From NCBI RefSeq assembly GCF_026262505.1, contig NC_067203.1:2976001-3040000 (forward strand): a stretch of DNA of 64,000 bases, in the 5' to 3' direction. Source of the DNA: Trichomonas vaginalis G3. Lineage: Eukaryota; Parabasalia; Trichomonadida; Trichomonadidae. The notes under the pieces are model-generated. The model searched no databases. It saw only the letters and a list, made by a program, of their open reading frames with translations, and had not been told where the DNA came from. Shown here piece by piece: positions 47,929 to 57,302 of the stretch. How positions within the stretch are numbered: position 1 is the first letter of the stretch; each line of letters begins with the position of its first letter. A program made the position numbers and the translations under genes.

Positions 47929-48465
47929 TTAAGTTTTTAAATATTTTTTAAAGGTCATATCAGCTCCAAAAACCTTTGGATCTCGTTCAATTACTATATC
48001 ACCATCCTTATCCTTATCAATTACAATTATAAATGGTAATGCTTCTTCAATTTTTTGATAACTTCGTGAGAAAACAATAAGATCATACTTTCCATTTTCT
48101 TTCAAATAAGCATGTGCTTTTTGTTCACCAAATGGTGTCGCTTCTTGTTTTGGAAAGTCACATTTATAGGCATACGTTTCCTCAAGAAATGGATTCTGAT
48201 ATGTGAAAAGACAATATCCAGTTGTCCAATAAAAATCCCCACAAACATCTTGAACTCTAAACTCAACAGGGACAAATGATTCATCAGACATTCCAATGCA
48301 ATATTCATGATTATCATCAACCATCATCAAATATCCAAGTTTTTGCGTAAAACTTGCACGAGAACGAAATTGAAGAACTCTAAATTTTTGATTAATTCCA
48401 TGAACAAATTCATCTGGTAAACGAAAACAGTACTTATTAATGACTGGTAAAATCTTTTTAGGCAT
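47929..48465 (-). CDS. Jelly-roll candidate ('FPVINK-RLP-EF' family), element C copy 2
   Basis: 178 residues, MPKKILPVINKYCFRLPDEFV, then FVPVEFRVQDVCGDFYWTTGY, a strand-turn-strand pattern close to the end of Polinton minor capsid proteins, and a mixed C-terminal third. Divergent from the minor capsid gene with a 21-bp spacer, as in element B, which shows the pair is conserved. Confidence 0.5.
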   Translation of the reverse strand: MPKKILPVINKYCFRLPDEFVHGINQKFRVLQFRSRASFTQKLGYLMMVDDNHEYCIGMSDESFVPVEFRVQDVCGDFYWTTGYCLFTYQNPFLEETYAYKCDFPKQEATPFGEQKAHAYLKENGKYDLIVFSRSYQKIEEALPFIIVIDKDKDGDIVIERDPKVFGADMTFKKYLKT

Positions 48466-48486
48466 TTTTAATAATAGATAAAAAAT

Positions 48487-49539
48487 ATGACTACAATAAA
48501 TATAATTTCACATAATAAATGTGTTTTAAACCTTGATGCATCAGGTATTTTCGAAGTTAATTTGCAAGGTCCTACAGGTTATTGGGTTCCAAAACTTCTT
48601 ACAGATGATGACTGGATCGAATATCAAGTAGGTACAAGTAAAATGAGAATTAATTTTAAAGTAAATGAAGAAGTTATTGTTACAAATGATTTACCTCAAG
48701 TAGCAACACAAACTGAACATGGTGTTTTAGTTGAAGAAACAACACAAACTGAAGAAACAACACAAACTCAAGATTCAACAAAAACTGAAGAAACACTCCA
48801 AACTAATGAAGAAGAGGAATATGAAGAAGAGGAAGAAATTAATGTTGTAACTAGAGAATTATCAGATGTTGAAGAAAATAGTGAAAATCCAGAACAAAAT
48901 ACAAAACAAGATCAAGCAACTCAAACTCCAACAGATCCTATAGGAAAAATTGAATATTATACAAAAGTGAAACTTGGTGATGAAGTTTTAGAAGGAAATC
49001 AATTTGATGTTGATGACCTTGGATTTTATAAATTTCCAAAACCAATTACTGATTGTTCAAATAGAGTTAAACATTTATTAGGTATCATTAATTTACCTGC
49101 AACAAAATCACAAGTTCCTCCATCTGTGATTGGTCCAAGGTTTGTATTAATAAAATGTAATCAAATAAATACACCAATGAGATTCGCAAATCAATTAATT
49201 AAAGTAGATGATGAACAACAAAAGAAGAAAAGAAATTATCCTTCTGTTCAAAATATTGGAAGCATCAATTTTAATTCAAATGGTTTAAACCAACTTGTTG
49301 TATTAAATGGTGCATCATTTACTGCTCCAGCAAATGAAATATGTGATTTAGAATTTAGGATAGTTGATATTTATGGTGATGATATTCAACTAGATTCAGA
49401 TTTTCTTTGGACATTTCAACTAAATAAAATTTCAGATGAACATATTAAACAAGATTTTAATCCGAATGAAAATAATGCTGGACAACCTATTGAAGAACAA
49501 GAACCAAATCAAAATAGTGAACAACAAGTTGTGGGTTGA
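48487..49539 (+). CDS. Minor capsid (penton-like) protein, element C
   Basis: 350 residues. N-terminal ~65 strand-rich (CVLNLDASGIFEVNLQGPTGYW); residues ~80-150 a Thr/Glu/Gln linker with TQTEETTQTE repeats; then the core RVKHLLGIINLP, FVLIKCNQINTPMRFAN, YPSVQNIGSINFN and the final CDLEFRIVDIYGDDIQL-DFLWTFQL strand pair. That ending ('D-eFRIVD--G--I-L---F---F-L') is the hallmark of the Polinton minor capsid jelly roll. Tail acidic. Confidence 0.65.
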   Translation: MTTINIISHNKCVLNLDASGIFEVNLQGPTGYWVPKLLTDDDWIEYQVGTSKMRINFKVNEEVIVTNDLPQVATQTEHGVLVEETTQTEETTQTQDSTKTEETLQTNEEEEYEEEEEINVVTRELSDVEENSENPEQNTKQDQATQTPTDPIGKIEYYTKVKLGDEVLEGNQFDVDDLGFYKFPKPITDCSNRVKHLLGIINLPATKSQVPPSVIGPRFVLIKCNQINTPMRFANQLIKVDDEQQKKKRNYPSVQNIGSINFNSNGLNQLVVLNGASFTAPANEICDLEFRIVDIYGDDIQLDSDFLWTFQLNKISDEHIKQDFNPNENNAGQPIEEQEPNQNSEQQVVG

Positions 49540-50167
49540 TTTTGCTAATCATGCAAACAATGCCAGACAAGCTGATGAAACATATAAGTTAAAATATGGT
49601 GATTTAGAAATAGTTTTGAAGAATGGTAAATTTGAATTTGTTCCTAAAAATGGTGCAGTCATTTCTAACATAAGAGAGATTTTATTCATGAAGTCTAAAA
49701 TAAACGGTATAACAGATGATATATCAAAAATTCCATTTGAAGATCAAAGGTTTTATGCATTAAATGCATTTCCAAAAATGATAAAGATAGGTAAATTTGA
49801 TTTAAATGAAAAGTTTATTCAAGACTTTTTAAACAATATTGACCTCAAAGCTGATAAAACTTACGTTGATAATGAATTAGAAAAGAAAGCAGATAAAACA
49901 TGGGTTGAATTAAAGATAAAAAGAACTACTAAAATTCCTTGTTTATATGTTTATGAATTCTTAACTCAAAGAATCTCTTATGTCAGAGAAATTGTTGGTT
50001 ATTATAAAAATAAAGTACCAGCTCCTGTATCATTTCCTTCAGGTATCAAATTAAAAGGTAAAGATTTAGAAAGTCAAATCAAATCAATGAAAGAAAGAAT
50101 TAAAACATTAGAAACAAAAGTAGATGAACTGAATCAAACATTATCAAAAGTTTTAGAAAAAATTTAA
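49436..50167 (+). CDS. Fibre shaft protein (element C)
   Basis: 243 residues in frame, overlapping the end of the minor capsid gene. From ~residue 40 it has the conserved virion-side domain (YKLKYGDLEIVLKNGKFEFVPKNGAVISNIREI, FYALNAFPKMIKIG), then KADKTYVD-ELEKK shaft units and a C-terminal coiled coil (LESQIKSMKERIKTLETKV). It has no tip domain; a separate tip-bearing gene follows with its own T-rich leader at 50168-50192, so base and distal fibre may be two proteins. Confidence 0.5.
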   Translation: MNILNKILIRMKIMLDNLLKNKNQIKIVNNKLWVDFANHANNARQADETYKLKYGDLEIVLKNGKFEFVPKNGAVISNIREILFMKSKINGITDDISKIPFEDQRFYALNAFPKMIKIGKFDLNEKFIQDFLNNIDLKADKTYVDNELEKKADKTWVELKIKRTTKIPCLYVYEFLTQRISYVREIVGYYKNKVPAPVSFPSGIKLKGKDLESQIKSMKERIKTLETKVDELNQTLSKVLEKI

Positions 50168-50192
50168 ATCTTTTTATTTTTATTTAAACGCA

Positions 50193-52600
50193 ATGTCAAA
50201 CAAATTTGATAAAGTTTATGTTGATGAATTATTAACTAAAAGAATTTCATTCGTGAAAGAAATTAATGGAAACTATGCTGACCAAAATAGACCTGAAGAT
50301 GCTAAACCAGTATATTTTCCATCTGGTATCAAAATTGATGATTTAACAATTCAAAACATTAAAGGTAAAAAAGTTACATATGAAATTAATGGTGAAGATA
50401 TTATTGAAACATTACCTCCTAACTTTCCTGATGGTCTTCAAGTTAATGGTAAAAATGTCATGGAAGAAATTGATACTACAAACACAACTGTTAAAAATAA
50501 TTATGATGACTTAAATGCAAAAATCATTCAAACAAATGCAACTGTTAAAAGTAATTATGATAATTTAACACGAAGAATTAATGGAAATGCAGAAGTAATA
50601 AATCTTAAAGCTCATAAAGGTTATGTTGACCAAGAATTAAAGAAAAAATAGATTTAACAACTCTGAATGAAGCAGATGAAAGAATTCAAGCTGCATTTCG
50701 TGATGCAAAAACAGAAACAAATAATTCTATAACAGAATTAGGTCAATATGTTGAGAATAAATTCATGAAAAACAATCTTGATTTTGATGAAAAATTAAAG
50801 AATAAAGCTGATGTCGAACATACACATCAACAATTTGATGAAGTTGGTTTTAATAAAATTAAGGGAATACATGAACAGGAACTTGTTCCTAATACAGGTG
50901 AAATTCCTATGTATCAAGAACGAGTCAAAGTTCCTGAAGCAGTTGATGGTTTAATTGTTAAAGACTTCTTGGTAATTTCAGATCTAAATGATGAAAATAA
51001 AACACTTAATGTCAAAGAAGAACTTAATAAGAAAGCAGATAAAACATATGTTAAAAGTGAGATATCATTCATTGATGGTGTTTTAATGGAGAAAGCTGAT
51101 ATATCATTTGTAAAAGAAGAAATAAAACAGTCTGAGGTCTATTTTAACCATTCATTTTTAAATTTCATGAAGTCATCGGATAAAACCTTTGATATAGATT
51201 CTTTTGAAGGGATATGTTATGATGGAGTGACTACATATTTATTATATACAGCAGGAGTACTTTATTATTTAAAAACAAATGATTTTAAAAAATATGAATC
51301 ATTTACTCCATCTGTTTTGGATCCATACACTCAAGAGCTAATCAACAATCCAAGAATTTTATATGTTGAACATAATAACGGTAAATTTATAGGAATGACA
51401 ACAGTTAGAGATGATTTCTGTCCATGTTATTCCTTCGATTGTATCAAATGGTTCAAATATATGTTAAACCCAGATGTTGCATTTAAATATCCCAATAACC
51501 CCATCCGATTTGTTAATAATAAATGGATACTAATTTATGAATATAATCAAATTTTCATTAGTGAAGATGGTTTAAATTATTCCTCAGTTAGTGTTTTATC
51601 AGATTTGGAAATCGATTATACAAGTAAGTGGTATTACACTAACTGTATGTATTTTATCCTACAAAATGATAAAATTTATAGATCATCTTCAATACCACAA
51701 GGTGATGGAGACATTGAAGCTTTATGTTATGGATCAAATGTTTATGTTCTCGTTTCAGGTGGAATGGTCTATTCATATCCTGTGAGTTATAACAGACATA
51801 TTTATTTATCACAGGATTTATCAAATTGGGAATTAGTTTATTCATTCACTCCAAAACTTACTCGAAATTATAGATTTTGCAATTTGTTTTATATTGATGG
51901 GTATTTCATCGCTTTAGGATGTGGTGATTTAGTAAATATCAGTAATGATGGTAGAACTTGGTCTGAAATCACAAAATTTCAAGATGTACGAAAAGCTATT
52001 TTCAAAAATAATACGTTAATATTGATAACAAGACCAGTTTTAAATACTCGCCCAAATTCAATATTATATAATAAATTCAATATTCATGATGGATTAAATA
52101 CAAAAGCTGATAAAACAGAACTTCAAGAAATGAAGAGACAAATTCTTGAAACTTTATATCCCATTGGTTCAATTTACACATCAATGAATTCAACAAATCC
52201 TTCAGAAGTTTTTGGTTTTGGAACATGGCAACAAATTACTGATAAATTCCTTTATTGTGCAAATTCTTCAAAACAGACTGGTGGTTCAAAAACTATTACT
52301 GGTGAAAACCTGCCTGCACACAGTCATTATATTGATTTCAATACTCAAGATTCAGGTTGGAATAATCACTCAGCATATAATAGAGGATGGAATTCTGTTT
52401 CAAATAGAGATTCACCAAACGTTCAAGTAATGTCAAGATATGAGCTTTCAGGTGATCCACAAGATTGGAATTCTGGAATTGGAATCGGATATGCCGGAAC
52501 ACACAATCATAGAATTACGGGATATACACAAACAACGGGACAAAGTAAAGATTACATGCCACCTTACATGACAGTATTTGCATGGTATCGCGTAGCTTAA
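50193..52600 (+). pseudogene. Distal fibre with Asp-box propeller and collar-type tip (element C)
   Basis: The first part (50193-50651) is shaft. The second (50765-52600, 611 residues) has KADK shaft units to ~residue 125, then ~300 residues with four Asp-box-like repeats (SFDCIKWF, SEDGLNYS, SQDLSNWE, SNDGRTWS) in the spacing of a sialidase-type beta-propeller. A short KADKTELQ shaft follows, then the collar-type tip (YPIGSIYTSMNST, GFGTWQQITDKFLYCA, TGGSKTITGENLPAHSHY, DYMPPYMTVFAWYR). This would be a glycan- or receptor-binding fibre. Broken, about one break in the shaft. Confidence 0.7.
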
Positions 52601-52617
52601 ATGTATAAATTAATTGT

Positions 52618-52824
52618 TTATTTTTTAGTATATTGTTCAAGTACTGCAGCCATTTCTTCTTTAGTTCTTCTTTTCGCTCTCTTTGGATATTGTCTTGGTC
52701 CAAGTTCTCCCAAAGTATCGTAATTGTGGATGATGTAAGCAATTCCACCAGTTTCTTTGAACTTGACGTATGTTACAGAACCATCTGGTTCAGTAAATGC
52801 CATACCAATCATTCGTCCAGACAT
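52618..52824 (-). CDS. Small Maverick protein, 68 residues
   Basis: MSGRMIGMAFTEPDGSVTYVKFKETG, IAYIIHNYDTLGELG, then a basic helix KRAKRRTKEEMAAVLEQYTKK. Looks like a small beta domain plus DNA- or RNA-binding helix. Follows the fibre gene, like 34316-34450. Confidence 0.5.
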   Translation of the reverse strand: MSGRMIGMAFTEPDGSVTYVKFKETGGIAYIIHNYDTLGELGPRQYPKRAKRRTKEEMAAVLEQYTKK

Positions 52825-52997
52825 CTTATTTTTTGTTTGAAAACGGTTTTTTATTTTTAAGTGAAATGAGTTTTATCGTTAGTTTAAGAGAAAAATTCTA
52901 TGACTTTAATTTCACAGAAATTGTAAAATATTATTGGTATAAATTTATCTTTTGGATCTTATCTTTTGAATAATTTAATTTTTTATTTCCGTTAAAA

Positions 52998-53810
52998 ATG
53001 GAATTCACGAAACCACCTTTACCGTTCATTGGTAATAAATCTAAAATTAGAAAAGAACTGTTAGAAATTCTGAATCAAATCGATAATAAAAACGATACAA
53101 TAGTTTTTGTTGATTTGTTTGGTGGTTCATTATTTATTTCACATTTATTACATACTCTATTTCCAAAATGTAAAATCATCACAAACGATTACGATAATTA
53201 TGTTGACAGGTTAAATCACATTCATGAAACAAATATGATATTACAAAAGTTAAAAGATGAAATTAACATTAAAATTAATGAAAAGATACCAGATGACAAA
53301 AGAGAATTTGTCCGTGAAACTTTATCCAAAGCTGAATATTTAGATTGGAATACATTATCAGCAAAACTATTATATTCAGGTAGTATTCGTTGTTTTGATA
53401 TTGACACTTTAATGAAGAAAACTTTATATTTGTCATTTAAACAATTATTTAATGAAAAAATTGATAAATATTTAGAAGGTTTAACAATTGTTAGAAAACA
53501 TTGAAAAGAATTATTTGATGAATATAAGGATGATCCAAATGTATTCTTCATTTGTGATCCACCTTATTATAATACATGGAACATTCAATATGAACATCCA
53601 TGGTCATTAAAAGATTCAATCGAAACTTTAGAAGTAATGAAGTATCCATGTATATATTTCACTTCAGACAAATCTGGTTTAGATGATGTTATGGAATTCT
53701 TATCAGAAAAGTTTGATCAGAAGTTTGATATAGAAAAGAAAGTATTAGATAGAGGTAGAATTAATGTCCATCCATGTAAAAATAATGAAATCATTTATTT
53801 CAAAATTTAA
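52998..53810 (+). pseudogene. DNA adenine methyltransferase, D12 (Dam) class
   Basis: PLPFIGNKSKIRKELL is the usual 'P--y-GgK-kl---i' start of Dam-type enzymes; VFVDLFGGSLFISHLL is the AdoMet-binding motif and ICDPPYYNTW the DPPY catalytic motif (motif IV). It would methylate adenine N6. T. vaginalis DNA is known to contain N6-methyladenine. Broken, about one break. It sits among replication-type genes at the right side of element C. Confidence 0.8.
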
Positions 53811-53827
53811 AGTAGTTTTAAATTTTT

Positions 53828-54088
53828 TTATCTGTTTTCATTTACTTTTGCGTAATATTCTGCATATTCACGTACAAACATTCCGTATGAAACTTCCCTA
53901 TCTCTATTTGTTTCGTACCATTTCGTTATGAACATGGAAAGAATTGCTTCTTCACGATCTCTGAAAGGGTCAACATCAGCAAAGATGGAGTAATAAACTT
54001 CCAATGCTTTACCTGCAGATATTGGTCCATTTAGCAAAATCATTTGTTCTAAGAAACTTTGTACTCTCTCACTCATTAGAACTGTCAC
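53828..54088 (-). CDS. Small helical protein, 86 residues, paralogue of 54638-54883
   Basis: ERVQSFLEQMILLNGPISAGKALEVYYSIF...DREEAILSMFITKWYETNRDREVSYGMFVREY matches the layout of 54638-54883 (DRVRKFFETV...DELWEAFQC...DEAEIWLSMFL...IHDKYVEF). It resembles winged-helix tails of D5-type helicases in length and helix order. The pair flanks the SSB-like gene. Role in replication is inference. Confidence 0.5.
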   Translation of the reverse strand: MTVLMSERVQSFLEQMILLNGPISAGKALEVYYSIFADVDPFRDREEAILSMFITKWYETNRDREVSYGMFVREYAEYYAKVNENR

Positions 54089-54120
54089 TTTTCCACGGAA
54101 AGAAAAATAAATTTTATTTT

Positions 54121-54585
54121 TTACAATTCTTTCGGATCTATTTCTTCAAAATCACCAAAGTCATGGTCATCAAAATCAATCTTCTTTGCTATTTGATCAA
54201 GATGTTCAATTTTATCTTTTGAAAGTTGATCGTTCAAGAATTTTCTTAATTTATCTTTCTTTTCTAATGCTTGAATCTTGTATGGATGATATGAGAAATC
54301 TCTCATTGTTTCTTTCTTTACTCTTATTTTTAATACCATTAATTCTCTTTGAAAAGATGATTTAGGAATTCTCACGTTTGTGATAAAAACCATGTCAGGG
54401 CAAAGTTCCCATATCTTGAGGTTAGATATATTCTTTCCATCAACAAGGAACGCCAATGGTTTTACATTATACTTATCCCATTTGTTTTGAATGTAATTAT
54501 CAAAGTAAACATCGATTTGTTTAGCATCTTTTAAAATTGGTTCAAGATGTTCAACTAGTTTTGAAATTGAGTAAAACTCAGTCAT
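54121..54585 (-). CDS. SSB-like acidic-tailed Maverick protein (element C)
   Basis: 154 residues, intact. FYSISKLVEHLEPILKDAKQIDVYFDNYIQ, NVKPLAFLVDGKNISNLKIWELCPDMVFIT, a basic middle, then the acidic tail DFDDHDFGDFEEIDPKEL. Clear homologue of 24836-25309 across different Maverick families, so it is a core gene rather than cargo. Confidence 0.6.
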   Translation of the reverse strand: MTEFYSISKLVEHLEPILKDAKQIDVYFDNYIQNKWDKYNVKPLAFLVDGKNISNLKIWELCPDMVFITNVRIPKSSFQRELMVLKIRVKKETMRDFSYHPYKIQALEKKDKLRKFLNDQLSKDKIEHLDQIAKKIDFDDHDFGDFEEIDPKEL

Positions 54586-54637
54586 GCTTTTTCTACAAGT
54601 AAAAAAATTAAATTAAATCAGAATCTGAATTGTTTAC

Positions 54638-54883
54638 TTAGATTCGTGCTCGTATTTTCCTTCTTGTGTCATTACAGAACTCCACGTATTTATCATGGAT
54701 TTCACGTGTCTTCATTGGGTACTTAGCTCTGGCGAGGAACATTGAGAGCCAGATCTCTGCTTCATCCCTTGGTATAAAGAGAGTGCATTGGAATGCTTCC
54801 CAAAGTTCATCTTCAGTCCATTGTTTATCAGGGTCTTCCTGGCTAACAGTCTCGAAGAACTTGCGAACACGGTCGTTCTCCAT
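54638..54883 (-). CDS. Small helical protein, 81 residues, paralogue of 53828-54088
   Basis: MENDRVRKFFETVSQEDPDKQWTEDELWEAF, then AEIWLSMFLARAKYPMKTREIHDKY and a basic end TRRKIRARI. See 53828-54088. Last gene of element C before the junction with element D. Confidence 0.5.
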   Translation of the reverse strand: MENDRVRKFFETVSQEDPDKQWTEDELWEAFQCTLFIPRDEAEIWLSMFLARAKYPMKTREIHDKYVEFCNDTRRKIRARI

Positions 54884-55206
54884 TAAAAAAATGTCAAACC
54901 GTTTAAAAAATTAAATGTTTACTTAGTAAGGTAATGAGCGGAAGCAAATTCCTTTATTGAGTTTAATGAAGAGCAGTAGTAATGTTATGAACTGGATCAC
55001 AACAGTTAGTATACATATCAAGGGTACGGCGGCACTGCGCCTCCTTACCCATTATATGTGAATTTGACACTTTACGAAACCGTTAACGTATATTTTACAA
55101 CACAAACGACAACACTAACTTAACCTTAAATATTTACAAAGCCACCAACCACTTCACATCACTAATGTTTTCACAAACGACTTCACTAATGTAAAAATAA
55201 ACGTTC
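54884..55206. other. Junction of elements C and D, no gene
   Basis: About 320 bases without a gene. AGTAGTAATGTTATGAAC at 54975 resembles the AGTAGTAGG terminus of element B and may be the left end of element D; GGCGGCACTGCGCC at 55029 is another GC-rich dyad. No duplicate or second terminus is in the window, so the boundary is only a suggestion. Confidence 0.3.
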
Positions 55207-55527
55207 TCACTTACAAAAGTATTGCAACTCCTCCCATTGCTGTGCTTCATATAACAGCTCATAATCTTCTGACTCACTTTCTTCTTCATATAGGTCAAAA
55301 TCACTGTCATAGTTTATACCTGTAAGTTTTGACAAAGCTAATGAAACACGCTTACCGTTTGTATCATATGCTTGTATAAACTTTCCATTATGCTTGTAGT
55401 CATAAACGCTCAAACTAACTTTACCCTTTCTCCCTCGTATCTGATAGAATGTATTTTCACGAGGAACGAAGAACAAATTCTTGAACTCATGACCGTTGTA
55501 GTTTGTTATCTCAATAGTTTTCGTCAT
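55207..55527 (-). CDS. Hypothetical Maverick protein, 106 residues
   Basis: Strand-rich (FFVPRENTFYQIRGRKGKVSLSVYDY, GKFIQAYDTNGKRVSLALSKL), somewhat like small NUMOD-type DNA-binding modules, with an acidic tail (LYEEESESEDYE). Not a firm match. First gene of element D next to its probable terminus, with a leader TTTTTATTTTTATATAAATG. Confidence 0.4.
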   Translation of the reverse strand: MTKTIEITNYNGHEFKNLFFVPRENTFYQIRGRKGKVSLSVYDYKHNGKFIQAYDTNGKRVSLALSKLTGINYDSDFDLYEEESESEDYELLYEAQQWEELQYFCK

Positions 55528-55611
55528 TTATATAAAAATAAAATAAAAAATACAATAAAAATTAATGATATCACCACCCTCACACGTATGAAAACATAGC
55601 ACAAAAATAAA

Positions 55612-55650
55612 TTTAGGTGAAGTGGTGAGATCTCACCTGTTTTTTCACCC
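55612..55650 (+). repeat. GGTGAGATCTCACC palindrome unit in element D
   Basis: TAGGTGAAGTGGTGAGATCTCACCTG followed by TTTTTTCACC and CTGTTGAATT, nearly identical to the units at 9014 and 9104 in element A although the genes of the two elements are unlike. Confidence 0.8.
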
Positions 55651-55658
55651 TGTTGAAT

Positions 55659-56195
55659 TCATTGCTTTATAACTCTCTTCCTTGGTTTCTTTTTAGTTGC
55701 TTTCTTCACGTCTGTCTCCAACTTGACTGTCTTTCTTCTTCGGCCGTAATGATACCAGTTACTTCCACCAGTCAATGGGTCAAATGGTCTTTCGTAAGGG
55801 TTTCCATACATTCCATAAGGTCCGTATGGATAAACCGCTGGTGGAAGTTGTGGAGAAGAAACATTTTCTTTAGTTCCATCGAATCTATTTAAATGCATTG
55901 TTTCACCTTTCATCTGGTCATTAAAGTCTTTTGCGTGTTTTGCAAACTCATCGTCCTTTCCTAAAGCATTTTCTGACTCAGTCGCAACCAAATTGGATGC
56001 TTTATTTATAAGGCCTATTTTATTTAATCTTAACTTATTTGCAACCCAGCCTCCAATCTTCCCTTTATTTGCATCTAATGTCTTCGAAACCCTTCCTCCA
56101 CTCATTTTATTTACTGCGTCATAAGCTCCAAGTGCTTTTGCTCCAAATGCTAATGCTTTTGTTCCCATTGCGCCTAAAGCTGCCCAAGCTACCAT
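55659..56195 (-). CDS. Ala/Gly-rich basic virion protein candidate, 178 residues
   Basis: The N-terminal third is Ala/Gly-rich and hydrophobic (WAALGAMGTKALAFGAKALGAYD), the middle helical, then a Pro/Tyr/Gly stretch (VYPYGPYGMYGNPYERPF), and the last 40 residues strongly basic (GRRRKTVKLE, KKKPRKRVIKQ). It combines a membrane-active-looking head with a DNA-binding tail, like a core protein or pVI analogue; no homology shown. Its ATG abuts the stop of the next gene upstream (TAAATG). Confidence 0.5.
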   Translation of the reverse strand: MVAWAALGAMGTKALAFGAKALGAYDAVNKMSGGRVSKTLDANKGKIGGWVANKLRLNKIGLINKASNLVATESENALGKDDEFAKHAKDFNDQMKGETMHLNRFDGTKENVSSPQLPPAVYPYGPYGMYGNPYERPFDPLTGGSNWYHYGRRRKTVKLETDVKKATKKKPRKRVIKQ

Positions 56196-56420
56196 TTACC
56201 CCATATTAAAATCATCTCTCTTCAATATTATCTCATAAAAGTTCTCGTTACTGGAGAAAGTCAATGAAACATAAGCGTTCTCACGGGCTTCGCCCTCACC
56301 GCTTTGCGGTCTATCTAACTTCTTTCTTATATCATCTATACGCTTCAAAATGTCTGAACAATTGCTAACATCTTCTACAACAGTTATTTCATCATGAATG
56401 ACCTTCAAGAACAAGCTCAT
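56196..56420 (-). CDS. Hypothetical Maverick protein, 74 residues
   Basis: MSLFLKVIHDEITVVED, an alpha/beta small protein. The middle (DRPQSGEGEARENA) is encoded by two adjacent mini-hairpins (56285-56295 GGGC-TTC-GCCC and 56299-56309 CCGC-TTT-GCGG). It abuts both neighbours: the start follows the previous stop directly and its stop precedes the next ATG directly. Confidence 0.45.
   Translation of the reverse strand: MSLFLKVIHDEITVVEDVSNCSDILKRIDDIRKKLDRPQSGEGEARENAYVSLTFSSNENFYEIILKRDDFNMG
56285..56309. other. Pair of GC-rich mini-hairpins in coding sequence
   Basis: GGGCTTCGCCC and CCGCTTTGCGG, 4-bp stems with 3-nt loops, 3 nt apart, inside the 74-residue gene. Confidence 0.8.
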
Positions 56421-57302
56421 TTAATATGCTATTAAAATCATCTCAATAATGAGTCCATCCTTTCCATCTTTAGGTAGCACAACATCTTTCATTGAAGAAG
56501 GTTCGACAAGTCTTATGTTAAACTTACTGACAAAGTTTGTTATACTATAATGCTTTGGCGGCGAATACATATAGTTTGAAAGACATAATATAGATTCTTC
56601 AGCAAATTCACTTATACTGGATTTTATAACAATGTTCTCACGAGACCAAATACCACCAATTGACAATCTTGTAAGCAATCCTGCTGAACCTTCTACTGTA
56701 AACGTCGATGGTAACATTCCACAAAGGTCATCTATTGACATCTTTGAGTCACTGAATTTAAAGATTTTCTTAAAGCAATCGTCATTATCTAACCATGCAA
56801 TAGCTTTGAAGTTTTCATTCGAATATACATCTGCTTCATTAAATGTAAATCCTGACTTCTTTGCAGAGATGACTTTAAAATCTATTGAGTTTGTTTCAAA
56901 ATTATATGCTATGGTAACTTCTGAAGGTAATGGATGCCCTTCCGCAGTCAGTTGTTCTCTCACTACCGTTTGAAGCTTTGTGTTAAAAACTTTCATGTCA
57001 TCTCCTGTGTCTAGGTTCACATACACAGCAACAGGGAAACTATCTTGCTTCTTTGTTTCATCATTATATCTCAAAACATTAAAGTTCTTCAATAATATTG
57101 TTCTTCCTGCTGGAATACTTCGAACCTGTCTGATTTCAATAGCTTTCTCACCTCCTACATACTCTACCCAGTGTCTTGGATATTCTTAAGTATACTGACT
57201 TTCTTGAATTTTGGTTGGTTTCATCATAACATGTTCATAGTATATCTTTATACTCTTGTCAGTTAGACTCGGTGCTATGTTCTGAATATTTCTGACTTGC
57301 AT
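56421..57302 (-). pseudogene. Jelly-roll virion protein candidate, element D
   Basis: Starts MQVRNIQNIAPSLTDK and has YPRHWVEYVGGEKAIEIRQV, the 'YP-RW-KAI--R' block of 8139-9005. The C-terminal part is strand-rich and ends with FVSKFNIRLVEPSS...LIIEMILIAY, like minor capsid endings. Divergent from the ATPase with a 16-bp spacer. Broken, about one break. Confidence 0.5.

Noticed and set aside
54975-55000. Firm left terminus of element D at AGTAGTAATG
   Set aside because: Resembles a Maverick end but no partner terminus or duplication is visible in the window.
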